A DNA stretch of 64,000 nt. Origin: Jiella pelagia. GTDB taxonomy: Bacteria; Pseudomonadota; Alphaproteobacteria; Rhizobiales; Rhizobiaceae. Each line of letters opens with the position of its first letter. The stretch's first letter is position 1. Location of the stretch: assembly GCF_026898155.1 (NCBI RefSeq), contig NZ_CP114029.1:255501-319500 (forward strand), given 5' to 3'. The translations under genes were made by a program, and so were the position numbers. Of the stretch, positions 11,268-22,276 are shown in pieces. The notes beneath the pieces were generated by a model. The model saw only the letters and a list, made by a program, of their open reading frames with translations. It searched no databases and had not been told where the DNA came from.

Positions 11268-11344
11268 TGGCGCGAGTGACGGGGCTCGAACCCGCGACCT
11301 CCGGCGTGACAGGCCGGCACTCTAACCGACTGAGCTACACCCGC
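11268..11344 (-). tRNA. tRNA-Asp (anticodon GTC)
   Basis: The minus strand reads GCGGGTG TAGCTC AGTCGGTTAGAG, then the anticodon arm CCGGC-CTGTCAC-GCCGG with anticodon GTC, a T arm with TTCGAGC, and an encoded CCA. The acceptor stem GCGGGTG pairs with CACTCGC (one G-T pair). Length is 77 bases. The GTC anticodon identifies aspartate. Confidence 0.95.
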
Positions 11345-11754
11345 GCTCCACCGCTCACCGCGGCTTGTGAGGCGGTCGTTTACGGAGAAGCGGGGGCCCT
11401 GTCAAGCGGCAGGTTCCAAACGTCTGCCAGCATGGCTTTGGCTGCCACGAAACCTTCATGAAAGGCCTTATGAGGCCGTGAATCGCCCGAATCGAAAAGA
11501 CCGAACCGGCCGAATCGCATCGCTGGAAACGGGCACGAATCATTTCCGGCGGCGGCCACGTTGCCGGCGGCCCTGCCCCATTGGCTTTCGCCACGTCTAT
11601 TCGCTGTTTTTCTTGGCCGGTCGCCGTGACGACGGCGAGGGGCTGCTGGATGGGAGCAGGGCTTCGAATAGGCCGGCCCTGCTGATCGCCGGCTATGCGA
11701 GCGGCTGTCGCCTTCCTATGATCCGCAGGGAACCATCGTTCTGCCGGAGGAATC
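11345..11754. other. Intergenic region without a supported gene
   Basis: This lies between tRNA-Asp (minus) and the metallo-hydrolase gene (plus). Open frames on both strands look like shadows: they have no ribosome-binding site, no recognisable family and Arg/Pro-rich translations. The region should hold the tRNA promoter and the promoter of the 11755-14762 operon. I could not pick out a convincing -35/-10 pair. GGAGG at 11746-11750 is the ribosome-binding site for the GTG at 11755. Confidence 0.5.
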
Positions 11755-12492
11755 GTGAGCACACTGCGCGCCAGCGCCGACGAGTGGTGGAAGACCCGGC
11801 GCATCGACGGCGACGTCACCTGGATCTACGAACCCTTCATCGAGACCTTCTATCGCTGCAACGTCTGGCATGTGCGCGGCCGCGACCGCGACATGCTGGT
11901 CGACAGCGGCATGGGCGTCGTCAGCCTCAGGCGCCACGTCCCGCTCGTCAGCGAGCGCCCGCTGGAGGCTGTCGCCAGCCATACCCATTTCGACCATATC
12001 GGCTGCCATCACGAATTCGAGCACCGTTCGGTGCACGAGGCCGAGGCGGAGATTCTCGCCGAGCCCGAGAATCGCGCCACCCTCGCCGACCCCTATGCCA
12101 CCGACGCGATCTTCACCCGCCTGCCGCCGCAGCCTTATGCTTCCTCCACCTACCGCGTCCGAGCTGCGCCGGCGACGCGGCTTCTGAACGATGGCGACGT
12201 CGTCGATCTCGGCGACCGGCATTTCGAGGTGATCCACACGCCCGGCCATTCGCCCGGCGGGATCGCGCTGTTCGAACGGCCGAGCGGCATCCTGTTTTCC
12301 GGTGACATCGTCTATGACGGCCCCTTGATCCAGGACACCTACCATTCCAATGCCGCCGATTACCTCGCCTCGATGAAGCGGCTGCTTGCGCTGCCGGTCC
12401 GCGTCGTCCATGGCGGACATTTCGCCAGCTATGGCGCCGATCGCCACCGCGAGATCATCCGCAGCTGGCTCGACGCGAAGGAAGACGCATGA
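11755..12492 (+). CDS. MBL-fold metallo-hydrolase
   Basis: A 245-residue protein of the metallo-beta-lactamase fold. The zinc-binding motif is SHTHFDHIG, followed by HTPGHSPGG (third His), SGDIVYDG (bridging Asp) and VVHGGH near the end (last His), so the dinuclear site is complete. No signal peptide is seen, so it is cytoplasmic. The start is GTG with GGAGG four bases upstream. Its stop overlaps the start of the aminotransferase gene (ATGA). The substrate is unknown; the operon context suggests breakdown of an amino or guanidino compound, which is inference. Confidence 0.88.
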   Translation: MSTLRASADEWWKTRRIDGDVTWIYEPFIETFYRCNVWHVRGRDRDMLVDSGMGVVSLRRHVPLVSERPLEAVASHTHFDHIGCHHEFEHRSVHEAEAEILAEPENRATLADPYATDAIFTRLPPQPYASSTYRVRAAPATRLLNDGDVVDLGDRHFEVIHTPGHSPGGIALFERPSGILFSGDIVYDGPLIQDTYHSNAADYLASMKRLLALPVRVVHGGHFASYGADRHREIIRSWLDAKEDA

Positions 12493-13717
12493 CCCCGCCC
12501 CGGCCAAACCCTTTGCTCGCCGCCGTCGCCGCGCCGCCGATCGCCGAGGCCGGCAAGTGGGCCTCCGCCTATGACGGGCGGCACGGGACCCTGATCAACT
12601 GCAGCCAGGCGGTGCCGAATCATCCGCCGCCAGCGGAATTTGCCGCCCGACTCGCAGAGGCCGCAGGCAGCCCGGCAGCCGCCCGCTATGGCGATATCCT
12701 CGGCGACCAGGAGGCTCAGACACGCCTATGCCGGCCATGTCTCGGGCATTTACGGTGCCCCGATCGACGCCCGCCAGATCGCCATCACCTCCGGCTGCAA
12801 CCAGGCCTTCTTCGCCGCAATGATCGCCGTCGCCGGGGCGGGCGAGAACGTCGTCCTGCCGACGCCATGGTACTTCAATCACGAAATGACGCTCGATATG
12901 CTGGGGATCGAGGCACGGGCCCTCGCGACGACGGCCGAGGCCGGCTTCCGGCCCGATCCGGAAGCGTTCGAGGCGCTCATCGACGGCAGGACGCGGGCGC
13001 TCGTCCTGGTCAGCCCGAACAATCCGACCGGCGCAATCTACCCGCCGCAGCTCATCGCCGAGCCTCTTCCGGATCTGCGTGCGGCGCAGTCTCTATCTCG
13101 TCCTCGACGAGACCTATCGCGACTTCCTGCCGCCCGAGGCGGGCGCGCCGCACGCGCTGTTTGCCGATCCACGCGCCGAAACCAACCTCGTCGGCCTCTA
13201 TTCCTTCTCGAAAGCTTACGCGATTCCCGGTCACCGCATGGGCGCGATGATTGCCGGCGGGACGATTCTCGCCGAGATCGAGAAGGTGATCGACAGCCTG
13301 CAGATCTGCGCCCCCCGCCCCGCCCAGGCGGCGCTGCCTTGGGCGATCGAGGCGCTGGCGGAATGGCGCGCAGACAACGCCGCGACGATCGCCTCAAGGG
13401 CGCGGCTGTTCGAAAGAATGATCGCCGACGTTCCCGGCTGGGAGCTGGACCAGATCGGCGCTTATTTCGCCTATCTCCGCCATCCCTGGCCGGATCGTCC
13501 GGCCGCTGCCGTCGCGGCCGATCTCGCCCGCCATCTCGGCATCCTCGCTTTGCCCGGCTCGTTCTTCGGGCCCCACCAGGAGAAGCATCTGAGGATCGCC
13601 TTCGCCAACGTGACGGAGGACGGCATTTCCGAGATCATGCGGCGGCTGGCGCTCGGCTTCCCTGCCCTGCCGACGAACCAGACAGACGACGAGAAAGGGC
13701 CTTCGATCCATGACTGA
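12489..13717 (+). CDS. PLP-dependent aminotransferase, class I/II (two frameshifts in the sequence as given)
   Basis: Three frames together give one fold-type I aminotransferase of about 408 residues. The visible features are SGCNQAFFAAMIA and PTPWYFNHEM (PLP phosphate and ring contacts), VSPNNPTGAIYP, LVLDETYRDFL (Asp to pyridine N) and the catalytic Lys in YSFSKAYAIPGHRMG. The frame breaks at GAGGCTC (12711-12717) and GAGCCTC (13060-13066). Deleting one base in each restores GAGCTC and the sequences GDQELRHAYAGH and IAELFRICVRRSLYLVLDE. It overlaps the gene before by four bases and the next by eight. The amino donor is unknown. Confidence 0.88.
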
Positions 13718-14762
13718 CGACAAACTCGCCGCGCTCCGCCAGCGTTTTGCCGGCGACAACGAGCGCAAGATCTACGACACTGGCTTTGCTGCCGTCGCCG
13801 ATCGGCTGTTCGATCCGAGGGGCACCCGCGTCGCGCCCTATGCCGGCCTGCCGACGCTGCTCGACGTGCCCTATCGGGCGATCGACTGGAGCGCGCCGGA
13901 GTTCGCCGATCTCGCCGTGGCGATGATCGGCGTGCCGATGGATCTCGGCGTCACCAACCGCAACGGATCGCGCTTCGGACCGCGGGCGCTGCGGACGATC
14001 GAGAGGGTCGGCCCCTACAACCACGTGCTCAAGACCATGCCGACCCACGAGATGGCTGTCGCCGACATCGGCGACGTGCCGTTCCGCTCGCGGTTCGATC
14101 TTGCGACGTCACACGAGGACATCGAACGCGCCGCATCGGCGATCGCCAAGGCAGGCGTCCTGCCGCTCTTCGTCGGCGGCGATCACTCGGTCACCCTGCC
14201 GATCCTGAGAGCATTGGGTGCGGAGCGCCCTGTCGGAATGATCCACATCGACGCCCATTGCGACACCTCCGGCCCGTTCGACGGCTGCAAGTTCCACCAT
14301 GGCGGGCCGTTCCGCCAGGCGGTGCTCGACGGCGTGCTCGACCCCGAGCGGACGATCCAGATCGGCATCCGGGGCTCATCGGAATATCTCTGGGAATTCT
14401 CCTACGAGACCGGAATGACGGTGATCCACGCCGAGGAGATCTCCGATCTCGGGATCGCCGCCATCGTCGAAAAGGCTCGGGAGGTCGTGGGCGATGGGCC
14501 GGTCTATCTGTCCTTCGACATCGACAGCCTCGATCCCGCCTTCGCCCCTGGCACCGGCACCCCGGAAATCGGCGGGCTCTCCAGCCGGGAGGCGCAGGCG
14601 ATCCTGCGCGGGCTCGCCGGCGTCAACATGATCGGCGGCGACGTCGTCGAGGTCGCCCCGCAATATGACGCAACGACCAACACCGCCCATGCCGGCGCCC
14701 AGATGCTGTTCGAGCTTCTCAGCCTCGCGCGGCTCTCCCCCGCCATTTCCGAACGAGGATAA
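13710..14762 (+). CDS. Agmatinase-family ureohydrolase (guanidino-compound hydrolase)
   Basis: A 350-residue member of the arginase/agmatinase family, which cleave guanidino groups to urea with a dinuclear metal centre. The ligand motifs are complete: GGDHSVTLPIL, HIDAHCDTSG and SFDIDSLDPAFAPGTGTPE. The block GVTNRNGSRFGPRALR and the length fit agmatinase, guanidinobutyrase or guanidinopropionase better than arginase. The substrate cannot be chosen from sequence. With the aminotransferase upstream, a pathway that first removes the alpha-amino group of a guanidino amino acid and then the guanidino group is possible. Confidence 0.88.
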   Translation: MTDDKLAALRQRFAGDNERKIYDTGFAAVADRLFDPRGTRVAPYAGLPTLLDVPYRAIDWSAPEFADLAVAMIGVPMDLGVTNRNGSRFGPRALRTIERVGPYNHVLKTMPTHEMAVADIGDVPFRSRFDLATSHEDIERAASAIAKAGVLPLFVGGDHSVTLPILRALGAERPVGMIHIDAHCDTSGPFDGCKFHHGGPFRQAVLDGVLDPERTIQIGIRGSSEYLWEFSYETGMTVIHAEEISDLGIAAIVEKAREVVGDGPVYLSFDIDSLDPAFAPGTGTPEIGGLSSREAQAILRGLAGVNMIGGDVVEVAPQYDATTNTAHAGAQMLFELLSLARLSPAISERG

Positions 14763-14927
14763 TTCCAACGCGCGCCGGCGGAGAGCATCGGTCAGGTCGT
14801 CGGCCCGATGCCCTGCGGTTCAAGCGTCGAAGGGACGGCCGGCAAGCCTTCCCTCCCCTGCTCTCGCCGCCGGTCCGCGATTGCCGCCGAAGCCGGCGGG
14901 CGAAGGAGCAAGCGCCAAAACGAACAA

Positions 14928-14958
14928 CCCGACCGCGAGATTTCGTCTCGCGATCGGG
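14928..14958 (-). terminator. Hairpin between convergent genes, with T-rich tail on the minus strand
   Basis: Arms cccgaccgcgaga and tctcgcgatcggg pair over 13 positions with one mismatch and a TTTCG loop. On the minus strand the hairpin is followed by TTGTTCGTTTTGG, so it is a good candidate for the end of the transcript of the LysM/M23 gene at 15061. It could also slow transcripts of the 11755-14762 operon from the other side. The rest of 14763-15060 holds no supported gene. Confidence 0.6.
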
Positions 14959-15060
14959 CTCCGTCACGCCTGGAGGTCGGCGCAGGGATGCTTGGACGGA
15001 CATGGGCGTCCGCCAAGCGCTGATGGGCCGGCGGATCGATGCCGCCGGATGGCGCTGCGC

Positions 15061-16395
15061 CTATTGCAGATATTTCGTCGGATCGACGGGCGTCGAATTC
15101 TTGCGCACCTCGAAATGCAGCATCGGCACGTCGGCGTCGCCGCTCATGCCCGACTGGGCGATGACCTCGCCGCGCCGGACCTCCGAGCCTTTCTTCACCG
15201 CCAGCTTGTCGGCATGGCCGTAGACGGTGATGAGGCCGCTGTCGTGCTTCACGAGAACCGTGTTGCCGAATTCCTTGAGCCCGTCGCCGGCATAGATGAC
15301 GACGCCGTTCTCGGCCGCCTTGATCGGCGTTCCGCGCGGCACCGAGATGTTGACGCCGTCGTTGCGGCGGCCGTCGACCTTCTCGCCGAAGCGATTGATG
15401 ACGCGGCCCTGCACCGGCCAGCGGAACTGATCGATGCCGCTGGAATTCGGCGCGACTGCCGCGACCTCGCGTTCGGCGGCCTTCTGGACCGAGCCCGTCG
15501 GGGCCGGATCGACCGCCGGCGCAGCGGAGGCGATTCGACCGCTCTTTTCGGCCGCGTTCGGCTGCGACTTGGCGCGGTTGTCGGCAACTTTTGCGGAGTT
15601 ATCGCGAGAAGCGGCGCCGGGCGTCGGCGCGTTCGTGGCTGTGGCGACATCTTGGGTCTTGGCGGCCGGCACCTTGCCGCCTGCCGGGATCATCAGGGTC
15701 TGACCGAGGCGGACCACATCGGAATCGAGATTGTTGGCGCGGCGGATCGCATCGGCAGAGACGCCGGACCGGCGGGCGATGCCGCTCAGGGTGTCGCCTG
15801 AGACGACCTTGACCGTGCCGGCGGCGGCTGCCGACTTCTCACTCCGCGTGGGGGCGACGCTGCGGCTGTCCTGCATCGGACGCGGCTGCGGCGTGGCGAG
15901 GCTGCTCGCCTGCTGCTGCAGCGTCGTCGGCGGCGCGCCGCGGCTTGCCGGAACCGCCGCGTTGGTCGCCACCTCGCGGGTCTCGCTCACCTGTGCCGAG
16001 CGGACCGGCTGCGGAGCGCTGACCGCGTAGCTCGGCTCGCTGCGGACCGGCGCCGGCTGGCTGCGATAGGACGGCTCGGGCGGCGGCGGCAACTGCCCGC
16101 GCTGCATGGACTGGCCGCCGGCGGGATAGGCCGAAGGCTGCGGGCTGGAAAGATAGCCGCCCCCGGGCGAGGCCGGAGCAATAGCGCCGGTCGCCATGCC
16201 GTCCACCTGCCCCGGATAGGGCTGGGCGGCAGGGATCTGCTGCGCCGGGACGGATTGGGGAACGGAACCGGTGTAAAAGCCGTCGTCGAAGCGAACCACG
16301 TCGCCGCTGCAACCAGCGAACAGGCCAGCCATCGCGATGGCGGCTACGGAACCGAACATGCGTCGGCGCGAACGACTCAACACAGGTAAGCGCAT
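15061..16395 (-). CDS. NlpD-like LysM/M23 lipoprotein (probable amidase activator)
   Basis: A 444-residue envelope protein. The N-terminal signal has a lipobox-like GLFAGC, then a long Pro/Ser/Gln linker. A LysM domain (VKVVSGDTLSGIARRSGVS through LMIPAGG) lies near residues 195-245 and a C-terminal M23/LytM domain near 325-440. In the M23 domain the usual His and Asp zinc ligands of H-x-GID are replaced (NDGVNI), and the first His of HLHFE is Met (PMLHFE). It should therefore be catalytically inactive, like NlpD/EnvC, and act by activating a peptidoglycan amidase. ATG 16395 is chosen over a GTG one codon upstream. Confidence 0.87.
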   Translation of the reverse strand: MRLPVLSRSRRRMFGSVAAIAMAGLFAGCSGDVVRFDDGFYTGSVPQSVPAQQIPAAQPYPGQVDGMATGAIAPASPGGGYLSSPQPSAYPAGGQSMQRGQLPPPPEPSYRSQPAPVRSEPSYAVSAPQPVRSAQVSETREVATNAAVPASRGAPPTTLQQQASSLATPQPRPMQDSRSVAPTRSEKSAAAAGTVKVVSGDTLSGIARRSGVSADAIRRANNLDSDVVRLGQTLMIPAGGKVPAAKTQDVATATNAPTPGAASRDNSAKVADNRAKSQPNAAEKSGRIASAAPAVDPAPTGSVQKAAEREVAAVAPNSSGIDQFRWPVQGRVINRFGEKVDGRRNDGVNISVPRGTPIKAAENGVVIYAGDGLKEFGNTVLVKHDSGLITVYGHADKLAVKKGSEVRRGEVIAQSGMSGDADVPMLHFEVRKNSTPVDPTKYLQ

Positions 16396-16495
16396 CACAG
16401 TCCCTTTATCGAAAGCGTATTTCTTGGGATCATTGAAGCGCGTTAATCTTACTGCCCGGTTAAGTCCGTTGACTAAAAGTGGAATTCGGGAAATT

Positions 16496-16518
16496 CGGCG
16501 CCCCTTCGCAGGGCGCCG
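16496..16518 (-). terminator. Terminator after pcm
   Basis: A strong stem, cggcgccc with gggcgccg and a seven-base loop, starts two bases after the pcm stop. On the minus strand it is followed by AATTTCCCGAATTCC. It likely closes the serS-surE-pcm transcript. Confidence 0.6.
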
Positions 16519-16519
16519 A

Positions 16520-17173
16520 TCACAGGACGTCGGCCTTGCCGAAGGCGATCGCCTGATAGCGCACCGGGCCGATGTCCTCGCGCTCGAAGCGGGTGCCGAC
16601 CTTCTTCAGCCGCACCAGCATCTGCTCGCCATCCCCCGGGCCGATGGCGCAGATCAGGGTCGCATGCGGCGAAAGCTGGTCGAGAAACTGCTTGGGAGGC
16701 GCCGGGAAGGCACTGTGGACGACGATGCGGTGATACGGGCTGCCGCTGGCGAAGCCATCGCGCCCGTCCTCGAAGATCGGCGTGACATTGGCGATGCCGA
16801 GATCGCGAAAGCGCTGGGAGGCCGCCTTGAGCAGGCGGCGATAGCGTTCGAAGGTGGTGACGTGGCCGACGATCCGCGCCAGGAGGGCGGTGACGTAGCC
16901 GCTGCCGGTGCCGATCTCGAGAATACGCTGTTCGGCCTCCGGCTCCACCGCGGCGGCGATGCGCACGGCCGCGAGCGCCCCGAGCATGGTCTCCCCGCAG
17001 GGGATCGGCGCGGTCCTTTCCTCGAAGGGATTGTCGATCCCGGATGGAAGAAACATCCGCCGCGGCACGCTCTCCACCGCCTTCAGTAGCGCCGGGGATA
17101 CGTGCGGCTCTCCCCTTAGGCGGACCAGAAACTCGGCAAGCCTTTCGCGATCCGATCCGTCTGCCGGCGTCAT
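16520..17173 (-). CDS. pcm: Protein-L-isoaspartate O-methyltransferase
   Basis: A 217-residue SAM-dependent methyltransferase that repairs isoaspartyl residues. The family features are PRRMFLP, the block [20 protein letters not shown] (usually IGYGQTISQP), and the SAM loop [16 protein letters not shown]. The C-terminal part is shorter than in E. coli. The ATG overlaps the surE stop by four bases (ATGA). surE-pcm pairing is widespread and supports the call. Substitutions in the QTI/S region make full activity slightly uncertain. Confidence 0.85.
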   Translation of the reverse strand: MTPADGSDRERLAEFLVRLRGEPHVSPALLKAVESVPRRMFLPSGIDNPFEERTAPIPCGETMLGALAAVRIAAAVEPEAEQRILEIGTGSGYVTALLARIVGHVTTFERYRRLLKAASQRFRDLGIANVTPIFEDGRDGFASGSPYHRIVVHSAFPAPPKQFLDQLSPHATLICAIGPGDGEQMLVRLKKVGTRFEREDIGPVRYQAIAFGKADVL

Positions 17174-17925
17174 CTCAGCGCATCGGCCAGTTTGCCCCGT
17201 AGCGCCTCGGCCGTGAGGTCGAGCTGCAGCGGCGTCACCGAGATCATCCCTGCGCTGAGGGCGGCGATGTCCGATTCGGCGACGTCGGGCCCTGCCTGAC
17301 GGCCGAACTTCAGCCAAAAGTACGGGAAGCCGCGGCCGTCGTTGCGCTCCTCGATGCCGAGCGAATAGTCGAGCTTGCCCTGGCGGGTCACCGCGATGCC
17401 CTCGACGGCATCCGCCGCAACGGCCGGGAAGTTGACGTTGAGGAGATGGCCTTGCGGCAGGTCGAAGGCGGCCAGCCTCTCGATGACGCGGGCGGCATGG
17501 GTTTCTGCCGTGTTCCACAGCGCGTCGCGGCCGGTTCCAGGCCGGAAGGCCTGGCTGAGGGCGATGGAGCGGATGCCCAGCATCATGCCTTCCATGGCGC
17601 CGGCGACGGTGCCCGAATAGCTGATGTCCTCGCAGATGTTCTGGCCGGCATTGATGCCGGACAGGACGAGATCGGGCATCCCGTCCATCACCTTGCGCAC
17701 CGCCATGATGACGCAGTCGGTGGGGGTGCCGCGCACGGCGTAGCGCCGTTCGCTCACCTTGCGAAGCCTGAGCGGCGAGGACAGCGTCAGGGAATGCGAC
17801 AGGCCGCTCTGGTCGGTCTCCGGCGCCACCGTCCAGACGTCGTCCGAGAGGCTGCGGGCGACGCGTTCAAGGACGGCCAGGCCCTCGGCCTCGATGACGT
17901 CGTCATTGGTCAGGAGGATCCGCAT
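17170..17925 (-). CDS. surE: 5'-nucleotidase / survival protein SurE
   Basis: A 251-residue SurE family phosphatase for nucleoside monophosphates. The metal-binding Asp pair is in [12 protein letters not shown]. The substrate loop [15 protein letters not shown] and the motif [27 protein letters not shown] are typical. The first motif normally reads TNDDGI; here the Gly is Val. That is unusual next to the two metal ligands, although both Asp are kept. The gene lies between serS (4-base gap) and pcm (4-base overlap). Confidence 0.92.
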   Translation of the reverse strand: MRILLTNDDVIEAEGLAVLERVARSLSDDVWTVAPETDQSGLSHSLTLSSPLRLRKVSERRYAVRGTPTDCVIMAVRKVMDGMPDLVLSGINAGQNICEDISYSGTVAGAMEGMMLGIRSIALSQAFRPGTGRDALWNTAETHAARVIERLAAFDLPQGHLLNVNFPAVAADAVEGIAVTRQGKLDYSLGIEERNDGRGFPYFWLKFGRQAGPDVAESDIAALSAGMISVTPLQLDLTAEALRGKLADALR

Positions 17926-17928
17926 GTC

Positions 17929-19210
<1,282 letters not shown>

Positions 19211-19256
19211 GCTTCCCTCGTCAAAGGCGGCGAGGGAGAGCGGCCGGCAAACCCGC

Positions 19257-20075
19257 TCAGGCTTGCGTCGTGGCCTCGCTCTCGGGCGTCTTCTCCGCCC
19301 GCTTCTTCTCGATCATCCGCGCCGCCAGAATGGAAATCTCGTAGAGAATGATCGTCGGCAGGGCAAGGCCGATCTGGGACATCGGATCGGGTGGCGTCAG
19401 AATGGCAGCGGCGATGAAGGCCATCACGATGGCATATTTGCGCTTCGCGGCGAGGCCGATCGAGGACGTCATGCCGGCCCTGACGAGAAGCGTCGCGACG
19501 ACGGGCAGCTGGAACACCAGACCGAAGGCGAAGATCAGCGTCATGATCAGCGAGAGATATTCCGACACCCGCGGCAGGAGTTCGATGGTGGCTTCGCCGC
19601 CGCCGCCGGACTGCTGCATCGACAGGAAGAACCACATCACCATCGGGGTGAAGAAGTAGTAGACCAGTGCCGCTCCCATCAGGAACAACAGTGGCGTCGC
19701 CACAAGATAGGGCAAGAATGCGCCCCGCTCGTTGCGATAGAGGCCAGGGGCAACAAATCGGTAGATCTGCGTCGCGATGACCGGAAATGCCAGAAAGAAG
19801 CCACCAAAGGCCGCGATCTTCACCTGAGTGAAAAAGAATTCCTGCGGGGCGGTGTAGATCAGCCGCACCTGGTCGCCGCTCAGACCCGCCCACTCGGTGG
19901 CGACCTGATAGGGAATGACGAGGAAATTGAAGATCGGCTTGGCGAAAAAGAAGCAGATCAGGAAAGCCAGGAAGAAGCCGACGATCGACCAGATCAGCCG
20001 TTTTCTGAGTTCGATGAGGTGCTCGATCAGCGGCGCGGAAGACGCCTGGATGTCGCTGTCGTCGCGAGTACTCAC
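19257..20075 (-). CDS. tatC: Twin-arginine translocase subunit TatC
   Basis: A 272-residue inner-membrane protein with six predicted helices, the receptor for twin-arginine signal peptides. Typical are [15 protein letters not shown] at the cytoplasmic N terminus, [20 protein letters not shown] (first periplasmic loop) and [15 protein letters not shown]. The start is GTG at 20075 and overlaps the tatB stop (GTGA). It follows tatA and tatB, so the whole Tat machine is encoded here. Confidence 0.96.
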   Translation of the reverse strand: MSTRDDSDIQASSAPLIEHLIELRKRLIWSIVGFFLAFLICFFFAKPIFNFLVIPYQVATEWAGLSGDQVRLIYTAPQEFFFTQVKIAAFGGFFLAFPVIATQIYRFVAPGLYRNERGAFLPYLVATPLLFLMGAALVYYFFTPMVMWFFLSMQQSGGGGEATIELLPRVSEYLSLIMTLIFAFGLVFQLPVVATLLVRAGMTSSIGLAAKRKYAIVMAFIAAAILTPPDPMSQIGLALPTIILYEISILAARMIEKKRAEKTPESEATTQA

Positions 20076-20618
20076 GCCACATCCCTCGCCTTCTCGGCGC
20101 CATTCGCCTTGGCGTCACGGGCGGGCTCACCGCCATTGTCGGAGTCGTTGGGGTCAGACGTCGTGGACTGCGACGCCCCGGTCGCTTTTGCTGTCGCCGT
20201 CGCAGGTTCGCCTTCGGCCTTTGCCGGTTCCGCCTCGGTCGCACCGTTCTTGACCGGTTCGCCCTCGGGCTTCGGGCTCTCCGACGAACTCGGCACCTTA
20301 GGCTCCGGCGCTGCAGTGGCGCTGTTGAGCGAGGAGCGGATCTCTTCGCCGATCGCCTTCATCGGGCTCATGGCGTCGCGAATCGAGCGGCGCGGATCAA
20401 GCGAGCGAACGTCGTCGATGCCCTTGCGGACGTCGTCGAGCCTCGGCCTCCTTCAGCGCATCGTCGAACTGACGACGGAAGTCGCCGGCCATCGACCGGA
20501 ACTGCTTCATCACGCGCCCGAATGTGCGCAACATCCCCGGCAGATCCTTGGGGCCAACGACGACCACAAGGATTACGGCGATCACCAGAATTTCGGACCA
20601 GCCGAGATCGAACAGCAC
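20072..20618 (-). CDS. tatB: Sec-independent translocase subunit TatB (one frameshift in the sequence as given)
   Basis: The N-terminal membrane helix is followed by the amphipathic helix (FDLGWSEILVIAVILVVVVG, PKDLPGMLRTFGRVM), typical of TatB. The first frame stops soon after. At GAGCCTC (20438-20444) removal of one base restores GAGCTC and continues as ALKEAELDDVRKGIDDV into the downstream frame, giving 181 residues with a polar Ala/Glu/Ser-rich tail. TatB bridges TatC and TatA. The start is 97 bases after tatA; the end overlaps tatC. Confidence 0.92.
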
Positions 20619-20715
20619 AACTCAACTGCCTAGCACGTCGAAGCGGCGGAGCCGTCGCGACTTAGAGGAACGATCCGCCGGAGCGTCTGGCTCCGGCGAC
20701 ACCCGAAGAGCCTGA

Positions 20716-20949
20716 TTAGCCCACAGTCTTCTCGGTATTGACGTCGCGAGCCACGACGTCGCCCTCGCGCTGATCAAGTGCGCGACGCTCCGCCGTCTTG
20801 TGCTCGGTGTCCTCGTCGGTCATGCCCTTCTTGAAGTTCTTGATGCCTTTTGCGACATCACCCATCAATTCGGGGATCTTGCCGCGCCCGAACAGGAGCA
20901 GCACCACGGCCAGAACGATTAGCCAGTGCCAAATGCTGAAGCTACCCAT
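20716..20949 (-). CDS. tatA: Twin-arginine translocase subunit TatA
   Basis: A 77-residue pore-forming subunit: a short N-terminal membrane helix ([17 protein letters not shown]), the [24 protein letters not shown] hinge and amphipathic helix (20841-20910), then a charged tail. The start MGSFSIWHW at 20949 is the family start; longer frames reach into the ABC gene. Transcribed with tatB and tatC. Confidence 0.95.
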   Translation of the reverse strand: MGSFSIWHWLIVLAVVLLLFGRGKIPELMGDVAKGIKNFKKGMTDEDTEHKTAERRALDQREGDVVARDVNTEKTVG

Positions 20950-20989
20950 ACCTTTATCTCCCTCGAACGCGTTGATCGCTGGTTCGTAG

Positions 20990-22114
20990 CTAGCGATCCT
21001 CGGGCGTCTTTTCAAACACGATAACGTCCCGGGGATCAATGGAAACGACGACATCGCGCCGATTTTCCGGAACGAGACCGGCGCGCATCCTAGAACGCAA
21101 CGGTTGGTCGAGCCCTTCGACGGCGACTGTAAACAGCTCCACACCGCCCAGAAAGCGCCGCGCGACGATCCGTCCCTGAACGCCCTGCGGGCGCTCATCG
21201 AGCCGCAGACCCGACAGCCTGATCGCCACCACGACTGCGGTACCGTCAGATGATGGCGAATCGGCGACAGGGCCGAGCGGCGTCAGGACCCGTCCCGAGC
21301 GCACGACGCCGTCGATGACGTTCAACTCGGAGAAAAATCCGGCAGCGAAGAGATTCGCCGGCTGACCATAGAGTTCCGCGGCCGTTCCGATCTGGACGAG
21401 GCGACCGTTCTTGATCAGGGCAATTCGATCGCCGAGCCGCATCGCCTCCTCGGCATCGTGGGTGACGATGATCGCCGTGGCGCGGCTTTCCCTGAGGATC
21501 TGCAACGTATCGGTCCGCACCACGTCCTTCAGCCGGCTGTCGAGGCCGGAGAACGGCTCGTCCATCAACAGGACCGACGGGCGTGGCGAGAGCGCCCGCG
21601 CCAGCGCGACGCGTTGCTGTTCGCCCCCCGACAGCATGTGGGGATAGTTCTGGGCCGCATGATCGAGCCCGACCCGCGCCAACGCCGCCATCGCCTCTCG
21701 CTTGGCCGCGACGATGGAAAGCGCGTTGAGGCCGAAGCGGACGTTGTCCAGAATGGTCATGTGCGGGAACAGGGCGAAGTCCTGGAACATCAGCCCGACG
21801 CCGCGCTTTTCCGGCGTCACAAAGGTGTTCGGGCCGGCGATCTCCCGCCCGTTGAGAATCAGCCTGCCCGCCATCTGCCGTTCGATGCCGGCGGCGATCC
21901 GCAGCATCGTCGTCTTGCCCGAACCGGACGGGCCCAAGAGGCAGAGGATTTCGCCGGGCTTGGCCGCCAGACTGATTCCCGAAAGGATCTCGGTCGAGCC
22001 GAAACGGTGACTGACGTCCTCGAAGGCAAGACTCGCCGCAAAGCTCACGCCGGCGCTGGTGCGCGGCCTGGAGGGATCAGCGGTCTGTGTTCCGGCAATC
22101 GGTTCTGCGGCCAC
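20990..22114 (-). CDS. ABC transporter ATP-binding protein, FbpC/iron(III)-type, without partner genes
   Basis: A 374-residue ATPase with Walker [15 protein letters not shown]-loop [12 protein letters not shown] signature [16 protein letters not shown], Walker [14 protein letters not shown], and H-loop [11 protein letters not shown]. The C-terminal 120 residues form a TOBE-like regulatory region. The order and spacing resemble FbpC/PotA-type importers of ferric iron or polyamine. No permease or binding-protein gene is nearby. It takes the place, between nagZ and tatA, where many alphaproteobacteria carry scpA-scpB. Confidence 0.88.
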   Translation of the reverse strand: MAAEPIAGTQTADPSRPRTSAGVSFAASLAFEDVSHRFGSTEILSGISLAAKPGEILCLLGPSGSGKTTMLRIAAGIERQMAGRLILNGREIAGPNTFVTPEKRGVGLMFQDFALFPHMTILDNVRFGLNALSIVAAKREAMAALARVGLDHAAQNYPHMLSGGEQQRVALARALSPRPSVLLMDEPFSGLDSRLKDVVRTDTLQILRESRATAIIVTHDAEEAMRLGDRIALIKNGRLVQIGTAAELYGQPANLFAAGFFSELNVIDGVVRSGRVLTPLGPVADSPSSDGTAVVVAIRLSGLRLDERPQGVQGRIVARRFLGGVELFTVAVEGLDQPLRSRMRAGLVPENRRDVVVSIDPRDVIVFEKTPEDR

Positions 22115-22250
22115 GTCTTGCCCAAAGGCTCCTGCAAATCCACGCGTGGCGCGGTTTCATTTCGCCGCGACAGCGACGAAAGAGGCAACTGAGGCGACGA
22201 AGCGGCATCGGATCAAGCCGCCCGACCGCTTCTCCGTCTTCGCTGCGTAG

Positions 22251-22276
22251 CGGCTTGCGCGAAGCGGCGCAAGCCG
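22251..22276. repeat. Perfect 10-bp inverted repeat downstream of nagZ
   Basis: cggcttgcgc and gcgcaagccg are perfect reverse complements separated by six bases (gaagcg). It lies between the nagZ end (22300) and the ABC start (22114) on the minus strand. It may be a terminator or a processing hairpin, but no T-run follows on either strand. Confidence 0.5.

Noticed and set aside
20438-20444. Programmed ribosomal frameshifting at tatB (and the other sites)
   Set aside because: The sites have no slippery heptamer, and no programmed shift is known in these families. Eleven unrelated genes sharing the same palindrome point to the sequence data.
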